Shown piece by piece: positions 15,427 to 23,598 of a stretch of DNA of 33,588 bases (its first letter is position 1; every line of letters starts with the position of its first letter). Under the pieces are notes generated by a model. The model was not told where the DNA came from and searched no databases. It saw only the letters and a program-made list of their open reading frames with translations. This stretch comes from a bacterium. GTDB lineage: Bacteria; Eremiobacterota; Eremiobacteria; Baltobacterales; Baltobacteraceae. Location of the stretch: NCBI GenBank assembly GCA_021784715.1, contig JAJYHP010000074.1, positions 1 through 33,588 on the forward strand, given 5' to 3'. Position numbers and translations under genes: made by a program.

Positions 15427-16454
15427 ACGACGCTCTCGAACCCGTCCGCTTCGAGAACGGCGCCCTCCACTACCTCGATCAACGGCTCTTGCCCGCGGAG
15501 ATCCGTTACGAACCGGCGCAAACGTGCGATGAAATCGTCGCGGCGATATCCTCGCTTGCCGTTCGCGGAGCTCCGTGCATCGGCGTGTTCGCCGCCTACG
15601 GAATCGCCGTGCTCCGTTCCCGAGAGAGCGACGAGAAAGGGTTCGCTACCGCCGCAGAGCGCGTTCGCTCGGCGAGACCGACCGCGGTAAATCTTGCATG
15701 GGCCGTCGATCGCGTTCTCGCATCGGAGGATATGCTCGCCGAGGCGCTTGCGATACACGCCGAGCAACGATCGATCGATGCGGCGATCGGAGAGAACGGG
15801 ATTTCGTTATTCGCGAAAGGCGCGCGCGTTCTCACGCATTGCAATACCGGGCCGCTGGCGACCGCCGGTTACGGAACGGCGCTCGGCGTTTTGATCGCCG
15901 CGCAGCGGGCCGGGCTCGCTCCGCACGCGATCGTCGATGAGACGCGGCCGCTGCTTCAGGGAGCGCGCTTGACCTATCTCGAGTGTCTGCGGGCCGGTAT
16001 CGACGCCACGTTACAGGTCGATGCGGCGGCGGCGATCGCGATGGCACGCGGGCAGATCGATGCAGTGATCGTCGGCGCGGATCGTATCGCTCGTAACGGC
16101 GACACCGCAAATAAAATCGGCACCTACAATCTCGCGATCCTCGCCGCTTACCATAATGTTCCGTTCTATGTCGCCGCGCCGCGCTCGACTTTCGATTTTT
16201 CGATTGCCTCGGGTGCGGAGATTCCGATCGAAGAGCGCGCGGCCGCGGAGGTGGCGTCATTCGGCGGGCACTTCGTCGCGCCGCAGGAGGCCACGGTCTT
16301 CAATCCGGCGTTCGACGTCACACCCGGGCACCTCGTCGCCGCGTTCGTCACCGAATACGGCGTTCTCCGTCCGCCGTATGGCGAAAGCATTGCCGGGCTC
16401 GCCGGCCGGCCGCATTGGTCGGCGATGCCGCCGCGCGCGAGCAGCAGCACGTGA
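15423..16454 (+). CDS. mtnA: S-methyl-5-thioribose-1-phosphate isomerase
   Basis: This enzyme isomerises methylthioribose 1-phosphate to the ribulose form in methionine salvage. The catalytic Cys140 is in LTHCNTGPLATAGYGTALG and the catalytic Asp220 in VGADRIARNGDTANKIGTY. RGAPCIG (usually RGAPAIG) and DETRPLLQGARLT also match. The predicted 343 residues is the family length, which separates it from the related eIF2B-type regulatory proteins. ATG 15423 overlaps the ribH stop. No other methionine-salvage gene is in the window, so its place here is probably operon convenience. Confidence 0.93.
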   Translation: MNDALEPVRFENGALHYLDQRLLPAEIRYEPAQTCDEIVAAISSLAVRGAPCIGVFAAYGIAVLRSRESDEKGFATAAERVRSARPTAVNLAWAVDRVLASEDMLAEALAIHAEQRSIDAAIGENGISLFAKGARVLTHCNTGPLATAGYGTALGVLIAAQRAGLAPHAIVDETRPLLQGARLTYLECLRAGIDATLQVDAAAAIAMARGQIDAVIVGADRIARNGDTANKIGTYNLAILAAYHNVPFYVAAPRSTFDFSIASGAEIPIEERAAAEVASFGGHFVAPQEATVFNPAFDVTPGHLVAAFVTEYGVLRPPYGESIAGLAGRPHWSAMPPRASSST

Positions 16455-17431
16455 AGGCGTACGATTTTTTAGACGGCACGCCGAAACTCGGAGCGATCGT
16501 CGTCATCGAAGGAACCGATCGCCTTCTCGGCGAGCGAGTGCGCGACGCCCTGCTCGGGCGGGAGCTTGCCGAGGACGTTCGTGCGCTCAACTGCAGCAGC
16601 GTAACGCTCGAAAGCGTCGACGATTGCGCGCAGATCGAAGAAGCGATCTCGGCGATGCCGTTTCTGGCTCCACGGCGCATCGTTATCGTCAACGAGGTGC
16701 AGGCCGCAAAGGCCGCACCGCGGCGCGCGTTGCTCGAACTCGCGCAGCGCTTCCTCGATGGCGAGAACCTGCTCGTGATCTGCGATCTTTTGGCGCCGCG
16801 CTCGGTGCGCCCGGCATCGATCGGCTCGCAGTTGGGCCGCAGTGCATCACGGATCGATTGCACGGTCAACGAGGAGATTCGTGCGCGATTCGTCGCCGAC
16901 GAACTCGCCGCCGCCGGGGCGGAGGCCGACCGGCAGGTGCTCGCGCATCTCTCGCGTTCGGAGAGCGATCTCGCGAGCATTCGCAACGATCTTTCGAAAC
17001 TCTCGCTCCTTGGGCGAAAGATCGCGCTCGACGATCTCGAACAGGAGAGCCTCGCCGTCGACGACCCGAAGCCCTATCGTTTCGCCGGGGCGCTAGTCGA
17101 AGGACGAGTCGCCGAAGCCTTCTCGATTCTCGGCGATTGCTTCGAACGCGAACCGCGCAACGCCGCGATGCCGCTGCTCTCGGCGCTCGCGAACGAATAT
17201 GCGATGCTCTGGGAGATGGCACGCCCCGGCGGCGCGCTGCCCGCTCGGATGGCCTGGCGCGAGCGGGCGCTCCGGCCGATCGCTCGGCGGATCGGTGAGG
17301 GTCGGGCACGAGCCGGCTACGAGCGGGCCCTGCGCGGGATCGAAAGCATCGTGACCGGGCGGGCCGGTAGCGACCCGGAGGATCTCCGCCTCCTCGTCGA
17401 GCGGACCAGCCTCGAACTCGTCCTGCGTTGA
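16451..17431 (+). CDS. holA: DNA polymerase III, delta subunit
   Basis: The clamp-loader delta subunit opens the sliding clamp during replication. The protein (326 residues) shows the weakly conserved pattern of the family: VVIEGTDRLLGERVRDALL near the N-terminus, a central MPFLAPRRIVIVNEV segment, ENLLVICDL, an arginine-rich linker, and LSRSESDLASIRNDLSKLSLL, which corresponds to the domain that holds the collar contact. The C-terminal third is helical. GTG 16451 overlaps the mtnA stop by four bases. There is no Walker A lysine, as expected for delta. Assignment rests on the motif order and length more than on any single residue. Confidence 0.82.
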   Translation: MKAYDFLDGTPKLGAIVVIEGTDRLLGERVRDALLGRELAEDVRALNCSSVTLESVDDCAQIEEAISAMPFLAPRRIVIVNEVQAAKAAPRRALLELAQRFLDGENLLVICDLLAPRSVRPASIGSQLGRSASRIDCTVNEEIRARFVADELAAAGAEADRQVLAHLSRSESDLASIRNDLSKLSLLGRKIALDDLEQESLAVDDPKPYRFAGALVEGRVAEAFSILGDCFEREPRNAAMPLLSALANEYAMLWEMARPGGALPARMAWRERALRPIARRIGEGRARAGYERALRGIESIVTGRAGSDPEDLRLLVERTSLELVLR

Positions 17432-17508
17432 GGGACGGCGCGAGCCCTGAAAACTCCCCCCGCAAACGAGGCCGCGGCAACGCGCGGAGCGAACAGCGGC
17501 GAGCACCC

Positions 17509-18948
17509 ATGGATCACTCCAGTTATGCTTCGCCGTTCTCTTGGAGGTACGGTCGCAAGGACGTGCGCTCGCTCTTCTCGGAGCGGACGCGGCGGCGGCT
17601 CTGGCGCGAGGTTTGGATCGCCTTAGCGCAGGCCGAAGCCAAGCATGGCCTGGTCAACGAGGCCGAACTCGCCGATTTGCGCGCCCATGCCGACGAGATC
17701 GATATCGAGGCGGCGCTGGAGATCGAACGCTCGATTCACCACGACCTCATGGCCGAGATTCGCGTCTATGCCTCGCAGGCGCGGATCGGCGGTGGGAAAC
17801 TGCACCTCGGCGCAACCTCGATGGATATCGAAGATACCGTCGAGACCTATCGTATCCGGCGCGCGCTCTCGACGATCGGCGAACGCCTTCGCGAAGTGCT
17901 CGCCGCCTTCGCCGAGCGCATCACCTCGCAGGCGGATCGCCTTTGCATGGCGTTCACGCATCTGCAACCGGCGGAGCCGACGACGTTAGGATATCGCTTT
18001 GCGATCTACGCTCAAGATCTCCTCATCGACGATGCGAACCTGCGTCATGTCTTTGCGCAGATGACGACCAAGGGGCTGCGCGGTGCGGTCGGCACCTCGG
18101 CTTCCTACGAGCAGTTGCTCGGCGGAGCGGGCGCGTCGATCGATCTCGAGCGCGAAGTGCTCGAGCACTTCGGCCTCGAGGCACGCGCTGCGAGCACGCA
18201 GACCTACACGCGAAAGCTCGACTATCTGTTGCTGAGCGCGCTCGCCGGCATCGGCACCTCGCTCTCGAAGTTCGCAGCCGATATCCGCATCCTCAGTGCC
18301 CCGCCCTTCGGCGAACTCGCCGAACCCTTCGGAAGCGCTCAAGTCGGCAGCAGTGCGATGCCTTTCAAACGCAATCCGATTCTCTGCGAACGGATCGATT
18401 CGCTGGCGCGCCTTCTGCCTGCGTATGCCGATGTCGCCTGGCAAAATGCGGCAACCAATTACCTGGAACGCACGCTCGACGACAGCGCGAACCGGCGCAC
18501 GACGATTCCCGAAGCGTTACTCTGCGTCGATGAGATTTTATCGTTAGCATTACGCGTCGTGCGCGGCTTACGTATCGACGAGCGGCGTATCGCGCAGAAC
18601 GTGCGCATCTACGGGCCGTTCGCCGGCACCGAACGGGTGATGATGGAGGCGGCGCGCGCCGGCGGCGACCGCCAGGAGTTGCACGAAACGTTGCGCGGGC
18701 GAGCGATGGAGGCGTGGGATGCGCTCGCGCGAGGAGAAGATAATCCGCTCGCGACGCTGCTTGCGGGCGATGGCTCGCTTACGAAGTTGATCGATCCAGC
18801 CGAGATTCGGCGCTCGCTCGATCCGACGGGTCACGTCGGCCTTGCGGCTCGTCGCGCGCGCATGGTCGCCGAGCAGATCGAGGCCCTACCGGTGTTCCCG
18901 CAACAACGCATCGTCGCCCATAATCCGTCGGAGGAAGAACGTGGATAA
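17509..18948 (+). CDS. purB: Adenylosuccinate lyase
   Basis: This enzyme acts twice in purine synthesis, splitting SAICAR to AICAR and adenylosuccinate to AMP. Signatures are SPFSWRYGRKDVRSLFS, KLHLGATSMDIEDTVETYR and HLQPAEPTTLGYRF, and the fumarase/lyase motif SSAMPFKRNPI. It has 479 residues, typical of the long form of the enzyme. I chose ATG 17509 because the conserved sequence starts there. A TTG at 17428 would add 27 basic, unconserved residues and overlap the holA stop. The 77-base stretch from 17432 to 17508 shows no strong signal. Its 3' end overlaps the next gene by eight bases, beginning the purine block. Confidence 0.95.
   Translation: MDHSSYASPFSWRYGRKDVRSLFSERTRRRLWREVWIALAQAEAKHGLVNEAELADLRAHADEIDIEAALEIERSIHHDLMAEIRVYASQARIGGGKLHLGATSMDIEDTVETYRIRRALSTIGERLREVLAAFAERITSQADRLCMAFTHLQPAEPTTLGYRFAIYAQDLLIDDANLRHVFAQMTTKGLRGAVGTSASYEQLLGGAGASIDLEREVLEHFGLEARAASTQTYTRKLDYLLLSALAGIGTSLSKFAADIRILSAPPFGELAEPFGSAQVGSSAMPFKRNPILCERIDSLARLLPAYADVAWQNAATNYLERTLDDSANRRTTIPEALLCVDEILSLALRVVRGLRIDERRIAQNVRIYGPFAGTERVMMEAARAGGDRQELHETLRGRAMEAWDALARGEDNPLATLLAGDGSLTKLIDPAEIRRSLDPTGHVGLAARRARMVAEQIEALPVFPQQRIVAHNPSEEERG
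18930..18936 (+). promoter_or_regulatory. Shine-Dalgarno sequence for the purC-purE-like gene
   Basis: GGAGGAA lies four bases before GTG 18941, inside the 3' end of purB. It fixes the start of the purC fusion gene. Confidence 0.7.
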
Positions 18949-20131
18949 AGGCATCGAGATCGCCCGCGGTAAGACGAAAATTCTCTACGAAGTACCGAGC
19001 TCTCCCGATCAGCTGGTCGTCGCGCAGGGCGATGCGATCACCGCGGGAGACGGCGCGCGACGCGATGAGATTCCCGGGAAAGGGCGCCTCGCCGCTCAGA
19101 CGACCTCGCGTGTTTTCAGGTTACTCAATCTCTGCGGTCTTCCGACGCATTTTCTCAACGGCGGCGAGGATGACGACGACAACGAGATGTTGGTACGGCG
19201 TTGCTCGATGATTCCGCTCGAAGTCGTCGTTCGCGGGGTTGCCGCGGGTTCGTTCGCGCGTCGGCATACGGGTCTCCAACGCGGATCGGTCTTGGTGCCC
19301 CGGGTCACCGAGTTCTTTTTTAAGGACGATGCAAACCACGATCCGCTGATCGCTCCGGAAGAGATCGCTGCCCGCGGTATCGCTTCGCCGAACGAGATCG
19401 GCTCGATGAGCGAGATCGCTCGGCTTACGTTCGAAATTCTCGCCCATGCATGGCGACATCGCGACGTCCTCCTCGTCGATCTCAAGATCGAATTCGGTCG
19501 CTTGATCGGAGGGGAGAATCAGGGGCAACTGGTCATCGCCGATGTGATCGATAACGATTCGTGGCGCATTTGGCGGCACGGACACGAAGACCAAATGCTC
19601 GACAAGCAGATCTACCGGAATCTCGACCCGGTCGATGAAGCCGGCCTCGCCCGCGTAAAGGCGGCTTACGAACAGGTCGCGGATTTCGTCGGCAGCTTCC
19701 CGGCGATGCGGCCCGGAGTCGCGGCGATCTTCGTCGATGAAGAAGCGATCGTCGAACGAGCGAACGAAGTTGCTACGGCGCTGCACGCGTTCGGCATCCC
19801 GACGGCGCGCCATCTCGCAAGCGTCACCGTCACACCCGGCTACGTGCTGCAGATCGTCGCGCAGATCGAGGCGAGTTTCGCGCGGCCGATTTTCGTAGCA
19901 ATCGGCGACCGTACCCTTCGAACGACGCTCGACGGCAGCGCCAGCTCGCCGGTCATCGACGGGAACGACGAGCCGCACCGCATCGCGCTGGCGTGTGCGA
20001 AATTGCTCGCGATCGACGATTCGGCGATGTTCGGACGGGTGATGCTCGCGCAATCGAATGCACGCTCTGAGATGTTGCGCGTCGACGCGTTGCTCCAGCA
20101 GCAACTTCCGCCGGGGGCCGTCATTGCGTGA
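18941..20131 (+). CDS. purC: SAICAR synthetase (PurC) fused to a degenerate PurE-like domain
   Basis: Residues 1-255 are SAICAR synthetase: ARGKTKILYE, ITAGDGARRDEI, MIPLEVVVRGVAAGSFARR, FFKDDANHDPLI, VDLKIEFGR and ADVIDNDSWRIW. These resemble animal PAICS (ITAGNAARK, FFKDDANNDP, ADVIDNDSWRLW) more than E. coli PurC. Residues 256-396 align with a class II PurE domain: FGIPTARHLASVTVTPGY parallels FGIPCELRVTSAHKGPDE, and FVAIGDRTL parallels FVAVAGRSN. However, the GSTSD-type loop and the SAHKGP segment are replaced (VDEEA, SVTVTP), so AIR carboxylase activity is doubtful. It could be structural or regulatory. The length is 396 residues. The start is GTG 18941 with a good ribosome site, overlapping purB by eight bases. 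Confidence 0.9.
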   Translation: MDKGIEIARGKTKILYEVPSSPDQLVVAQGDAITAGDGARRDEIPGKGRLAAQTTSRVFRLLNLCGLPTHFLNGGEDDDDNEMLVRRCSMIPLEVVVRGVAAGSFARRHTGLQRGSVLVPRVTEFFFKDDANHDPLIAPEEIAARGIASPNEIGSMSEIARLTFEILAHAWRHRDVLLVDLKIEFGRLIGGENQGQLVIADVIDNDSWRIWRHGHEDQMLDKQIYRNLDPVDEAGLARVKAAYEQVADFVGSFPAMRPGVAAIFVDEEAIVERANEVATALHAFGIPTARHLASVTVTPGYVLQIVAQIEASFARPIFVAIGDRTLRTTLDGSASSPVIDGNDEPHRIALACAKLLAIDDSAMFGRVMLAQSNARSEMLRVDALLQQQLPPGAVIA

Positions 20132-22430
20132 TCTAGCCGTCGCCGAGCTCGACGACGAGGCGTTGCGCGCTCGCGCCGATGCCTTGGGTTTAGCGTTACG
20201 CGTCGACGAACTGCGGAGTATCACGCAGCAGCTCGGACGCGCGCCGAGCCTCGTCGAGCTCTATGCCTTCGATGCGCAATGGAGCGAGCATTGCTCCTAT
20301 AAATCGAGCCGAGCGCTCCTGGGACGCCTTCCCACCACGGGTTCCGATGTCGTTTTGGGGCCTGCCGAGGATGCCGGAATTCTCCATCTCGGCGAGCACG
20401 AGGGAGAACGCTACGGCATCGTCATCGCGCACGAATCGCATAACCACCCCTCGCAGGTGGTGCCGTTCGAAGGTGCCGCGACCGGGATCGGCGGAATCGT
20501 GCGCGACGTGCTCTGCATGGGTGCCGAGGTGGTCGCGGTCGCCGACCCGCTCCGTTTCGGTAGCGTCGACGCCGCGAACGCGCACCAACGAGCGGTAGCA
20601 CGCGGCGTCGTTGACGGCGTGGCGGCATACGGAAATGCAATCGGCGTGCCGAATCTCGGCGGTGACTGCTACTTCGATGGCGAATTCGACGACAACGTAC
20701 TCGTAAATGTCGTCGCTCTCGGCTTAGTCAAAGAATCGGAGATCATCCACTCGCGCGTTCCTCGCAACGGCGAGAATTTCGTGCTCCTGCTCGTCGGGAA
20801 GGCGACCGACGCCAGTGGATTCGGAGGTGCATCATTTTCGTCGGTTGCTCTGGATGCGAAGGAATCGCAGAGCAACAAAGGAGCCGTTCAGGTTCCCGAC
20901 CCCTTTCTCAAAAACGTCATCATGCGGGCGAGTTATCGCGTCTTTTCGCTCCTCCGCGAACGCGGCATTGAGGTCGGGTTTAAAGATCTCGGCGCCGGCG
21001 GAATCATGGGTTGCTCGGCGGAGCTCTGCAGCGCCGGCGGTTTCGGAGCGGAAGTCGATCTCGACACCGTCAACGTCGCGGTCGATCATTTGCTTCCCGA
21101 GGTCATCGCCGTCGGCGAGACGCAAGAACGACTGCTCTGGGCGCTTCCCGAGGAGATCGTTGACGAGGTCGAGCGTATCTATAACGAGGAATTCTCGCTG
21201 CCGCAAGTCGCCCAAAATGCGCGTGCGGTGCGGATCGGTCGCGCTACTGCGGCACAACGCTACCAGCTCCGCCACCGCGGAGAGCTCGTTATGGACGTAC
21301 CGATCGATTTTCTTACCGGATCGGTGCGCGATACATTGCCCGTCGAGGCGCCGATACCGCCGACCATGCATCGAGAGCACGATCTTCTTTGCGAACGCTC
21401 GCTCGACGATCTCTTTCACGAAATTCTCGCCCATCGCGATGTCTGCTCGCGTGCGCCGCTCTATCGCCATTATGATGCCGTCGTACGCGGGCGCACGGTT
21501 ATTCCGCGCGGCGAGGCCGACGCCGGCGTACTGGCGCCGATTCGGGGCTCGCGTCTCGCATTTGCGCTCAGCGTCGACGGAAATCCACGCATCGGCCGTC
21601 TCGATCCGCAACGTGCGGCCGAGCACGCCGTCTATGAATCGGTGCGCAACGTCGTTGCCGTCGGCGCCGAACCGATCGGCTTAACCGATTGTTTGAATTA
21701 CGGGAGCCCGCGCGACGCACGGCAGTACGGCGAGCTCGTCGCCGGAGTCGATGGCCTGGCGCGTGCGGCGCGCGGTTTCGGACTCGCCTTCGTATCGGGC
21801 AACGTGAGCCTGTACAACGCAGCCCCGAGCGGACATGCAATTCCGGCATCGCCGATCGTCGCTTGTCTCGGTCGACTTACGGATCTTTCGCAATGCGTCA
21901 CTCTGCCGTTGAAGGAAGTTGGTTCGCATCTCTATCTGGTCGGTGAGACGCAGCGCGCGCTCGGCGGAAGCGTGCTCGCGTCGATCCTTGCTCTTGGCGA
22001 CGAGGCGGTTCCGGAGATCGATATCGAGCGTATCGTCGCCGAGCACCGCTTCCTCCTCGCTGCTGCAAGCGAAGGTTTGCTGCGAAGCGCGCACGACATC
22101 TCCGATGGCGGGCTCCTCGTGACGCTCGCCGAGATGAGTTTCGGCTGTTTGGCGGCGCGCCGTGCGCCGATCGGCGTGGAACTTGACGGCGTCGCCGGAT
22201 GGTCGGGCGCTGGGCTCTACGAATCGGTCTTCGGCGAGTGGGGCGGCATCGTCGTCGAAGTCGCGCAACGCGATGTCGAACGCTTCGAGGAACTCGCGGG
22301 GGCGCTCGAGAGCGTGCGCGAGCTCGGGTCGACCATTGCGCAGCCGCTGCTGGCGTTCGACGATTCGGCATGGGAGATCGCCGATTTACACCGCAGTTGG
22401 GCGCGACCGCTCGAGGAGCTCTTTCCATGA
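20124..22430 (+). CDS. purL: Phosphoribosylformylglycinamidine synthase, large subunit (small-type PurL)
   Basis: PurL carries the ATP-dependent synthetase of FGAM synthesis and works with PurQ and PurS. Motifs are QWSEHCSYKSSR, HESHNHPSQVVPFEGAATG, GGDCYFDGEF, GFKDLGAGGIMGCS, ETQERLLWALP and AHDISDGGLL. The predicted 768 residues is the small-PurL length (about 740), which requires separate PurS and PurQ subunits. I chose TTG 20124, which overlaps the purC stop and begins a plausible helix; there is no ATG or GTG in frame close by, and the longer frame from 20058 lies within purC. The stop overlaps purQ (ATGA). Confidence 0.95.
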   Translation: MRDLAVAELDDEALRARADALGLALRVDELRSITQQLGRAPSLVELYAFDAQWSEHCSYKSSRALLGRLPTTGSDVVLGPAEDAGILHLGEHEGERYGIVIAHESHNHPSQVVPFEGAATGIGGIVRDVLCMGAEVVAVADPLRFGSVDAANAHQRAVARGVVDGVAAYGNAIGVPNLGGDCYFDGEFDDNVLVNVVALGLVKESEIIHSRVPRNGENFVLLLVGKATDASGFGGASFSSVALDAKESQSNKGAVQVPDPFLKNVIMRASYRVFSLLRERGIEVGFKDLGAGGIMGCSAELCSAGGFGAEVDLDTVNVAVDHLLPEVIAVGETQERLLWALPEEIVDEVERIYNEEFSLPQVAQNARAVRIGRATAAQRYQLRHRGELVMDVPIDFLTGSVRDTLPVEAPIPPTMHREHDLLCERSLDDLFHEILAHRDVCSRAPLYRHYDAVVRGRTVIPRGEADAGVLAPIRGSRLAFALSVDGNPRIGRLDPQRAAEHAVYESVRNVVAVGAEPIGLTDCLNYGSPRDARQYGELVAGVDGLARAARGFGLAFVSGNVSLYNAAPSGHAIPASPIVACLGRLTDLSQCVTLPLKEVGSHLYLVGETQRALGGSVLASILALGDEAVPEIDIERIVAEHRFLLAAASEGLLRSAHDISDGGLLVTLAEMSFGCLAARRAPIGVELDGVAGWSGAGLYESVFGEWGGIVVEVAQRDVERFEELAGALESVRELGSTIAQPLLAFDDSAWEIADLHRSWARPLEELFP

Positions 22431-23194
22431 AGGCGCGGGTCGCCGTTCTCGTCTTTCCGGGAACGAACTCCGAAGAAGAGACGCGCGATCTGCTCGTCGA
22501 TTGCGGAGCCGATGCACGGATCGTCCATTGGAGCGAGGCAGCAAGCCTAGTCTACTACGACGCATTTGTGTTGCCCGGAGGCTTTGCTTACGAAGATCGC
22601 ATCCGTGCGGGGGCGATCGCCGCGCACGATGCAATGCTCGATGCGGTGATCGAGGGCGCGCAGGCCGGGAAGTACGTCATGGGCATCTGTAACGGTGCAC
22701 AGATTTTATTGGAAGCCGGGCTCGCACCGGGCACCGGTGAGATTCGTCGACCGACGGCGGCGTTCACGCGCAACGCGCAAGGCCATTTTATCTGCGAGCG
22801 GGTGCTTCTGCGTCGCACCGTCGCCGCTACGCGTTGCGCGATTGTAGGTGCACTGCCGGAGGATCTGCTGATCCCGGCCTGGGCGGCGCACGGTGAAGGC
22901 CGACTCGCCGCGGCTCCCTCGCATATCGAAGAACTCGAGAAGGGGGACTTCATTGTCTTTCGCTACGCCGATACCGACGGGGCTACCGACGCGCATCTCG
23001 CTCCACAAGGATCGGCGCTCGGCGCGGCGGCGTTAACCAATCGCGAAGGGAACGTCCTGGCGATCATGCCGCACCCCGAACGCGATGCGTGGAACTTCAA
23101 CCATCTCGATAGGAGCGTAGGCGCCGATCCGTTGGCTCCGTCGGGCGGCAGCGTGCTTTTCAAGAGTTTTGTCACCGCTCTGGAGCGCCTCTAA
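22427..23194 (+). CDS. purQ: Phosphoribosylformylglycinamidine synthase, glutamine amidotransferase subunit
   Basis: PurQ supplies ammonia from glutamine to PurL. It has a class I amidotransferase triad: nucleophile Cys88 in MGICNGAQIL and His-Glu in MPHPERDAW. The start VAVLVFPGTNSEEETRDLL and the oxyanion segment LPGGFAYEDRIRAGAIAA match PurQ. It is 255 residues, close to the longer PurQ type. ATG 22427 overlaps the purL stop, and the longer frame from 22199 lies within purL. A small gene follows after two bases. Confidence 0.95.
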   Translation: MKARVAVLVFPGTNSEEETRDLLVDCGADARIVHWSEAASLVYYDAFVLPGGFAYEDRIRAGAIAAHDAMLDAVIEGAQAGKYVMGICNGAQILLEAGLAPGTGEIRRPTAAFTRNAQGHFICERVLLRRTVAATRCAIVGALPEDLLIPAWAAHGEGRLAAAPSHIEELEKGDFIVFRYADTDGATDAHLAPQGSALGAAALTNREGNVLAIMPHPERDAWNFNHLDRSVGADPLAPSGGSVLFKSFVTALERL

Positions 23195-23196
23195 AA

Positions 23197-23598
23197 ATGG
23201 AACGCGCATACGCGGTCGAGCTGAAGATCCCCGACAACGAGGCCTACACCGCGATGCGGGCGCTGCAGCGATTGGGAGTCGCGGTCGCGCGCGTACAGCG
23301 CGCCGATATTCTTATCTTCGAAAGCGATGCGAGCGACGATCGTCTCGGCGAGTCGATCGAGCGTGACGAGCGGCTTTTCAACCCGAATAAACACCGGCTC
23401 GAGCGTTTGCCGGGCATGCACCCGCGCGAAGGTGAGGTGTGGATCGAGATGCGCGATGCTCCACGTTTGGCCTCGATGCGTCGCTTAGTCGGCTGGCGTC
23501 TCTTCGATCACGCCGGAAATCCGCTCGGCGACGACGATCTCGACGCCGCATGCGTTCGATTGCTTTGTAACCCTGCCATCGAAAGGGCGATCCGATGA
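23197..23598 (+). CDS. PurS-like protein, divergent and enlarged
   Basis: This 133-residue protein follows purQ by two bases, a place where PurS is expected since PurL here is the small type. The beginning (YAVELKIPDNEAYTAMRALQ, then LGVAVARVQRADILIF) resembles the PurS strand-helix-strand with its ALxxLG segment. The end (DDDLDAACVRLLCNPAIER) resembles the PurS tail, where LLxNPVIE is common. Ordinary PurS is about 80 residues, so about 50 residues (SDASDDRLGESI through to DAPRLASMRR) are extra in the middle. It may be a PurS with an insertion or two PurS-like units in one chain. The assignment rests on position plus partial motif similarity. Its stop overlaps the next ATG. Confidence 0.5.
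   Translation: MERAYAVELKIPDNEAYTAMRALQRLGVAVARVQRADILIFESDASDDRLGESIERDERLFNPNKHRLERLPGMHPREGEVWIEMRDAPRLASMRRLVGWRLFDHAGNPLGDDDLDAACVRLLCNPAIERAIR

Noticed and set aside
17428..17508. Longer purB beginning at TTG 17428
   Set aside because: The added 27 residues are basic and unlike any adenylosuccinate lyase N-terminus; the conserved sequence starts at ATG 17509.
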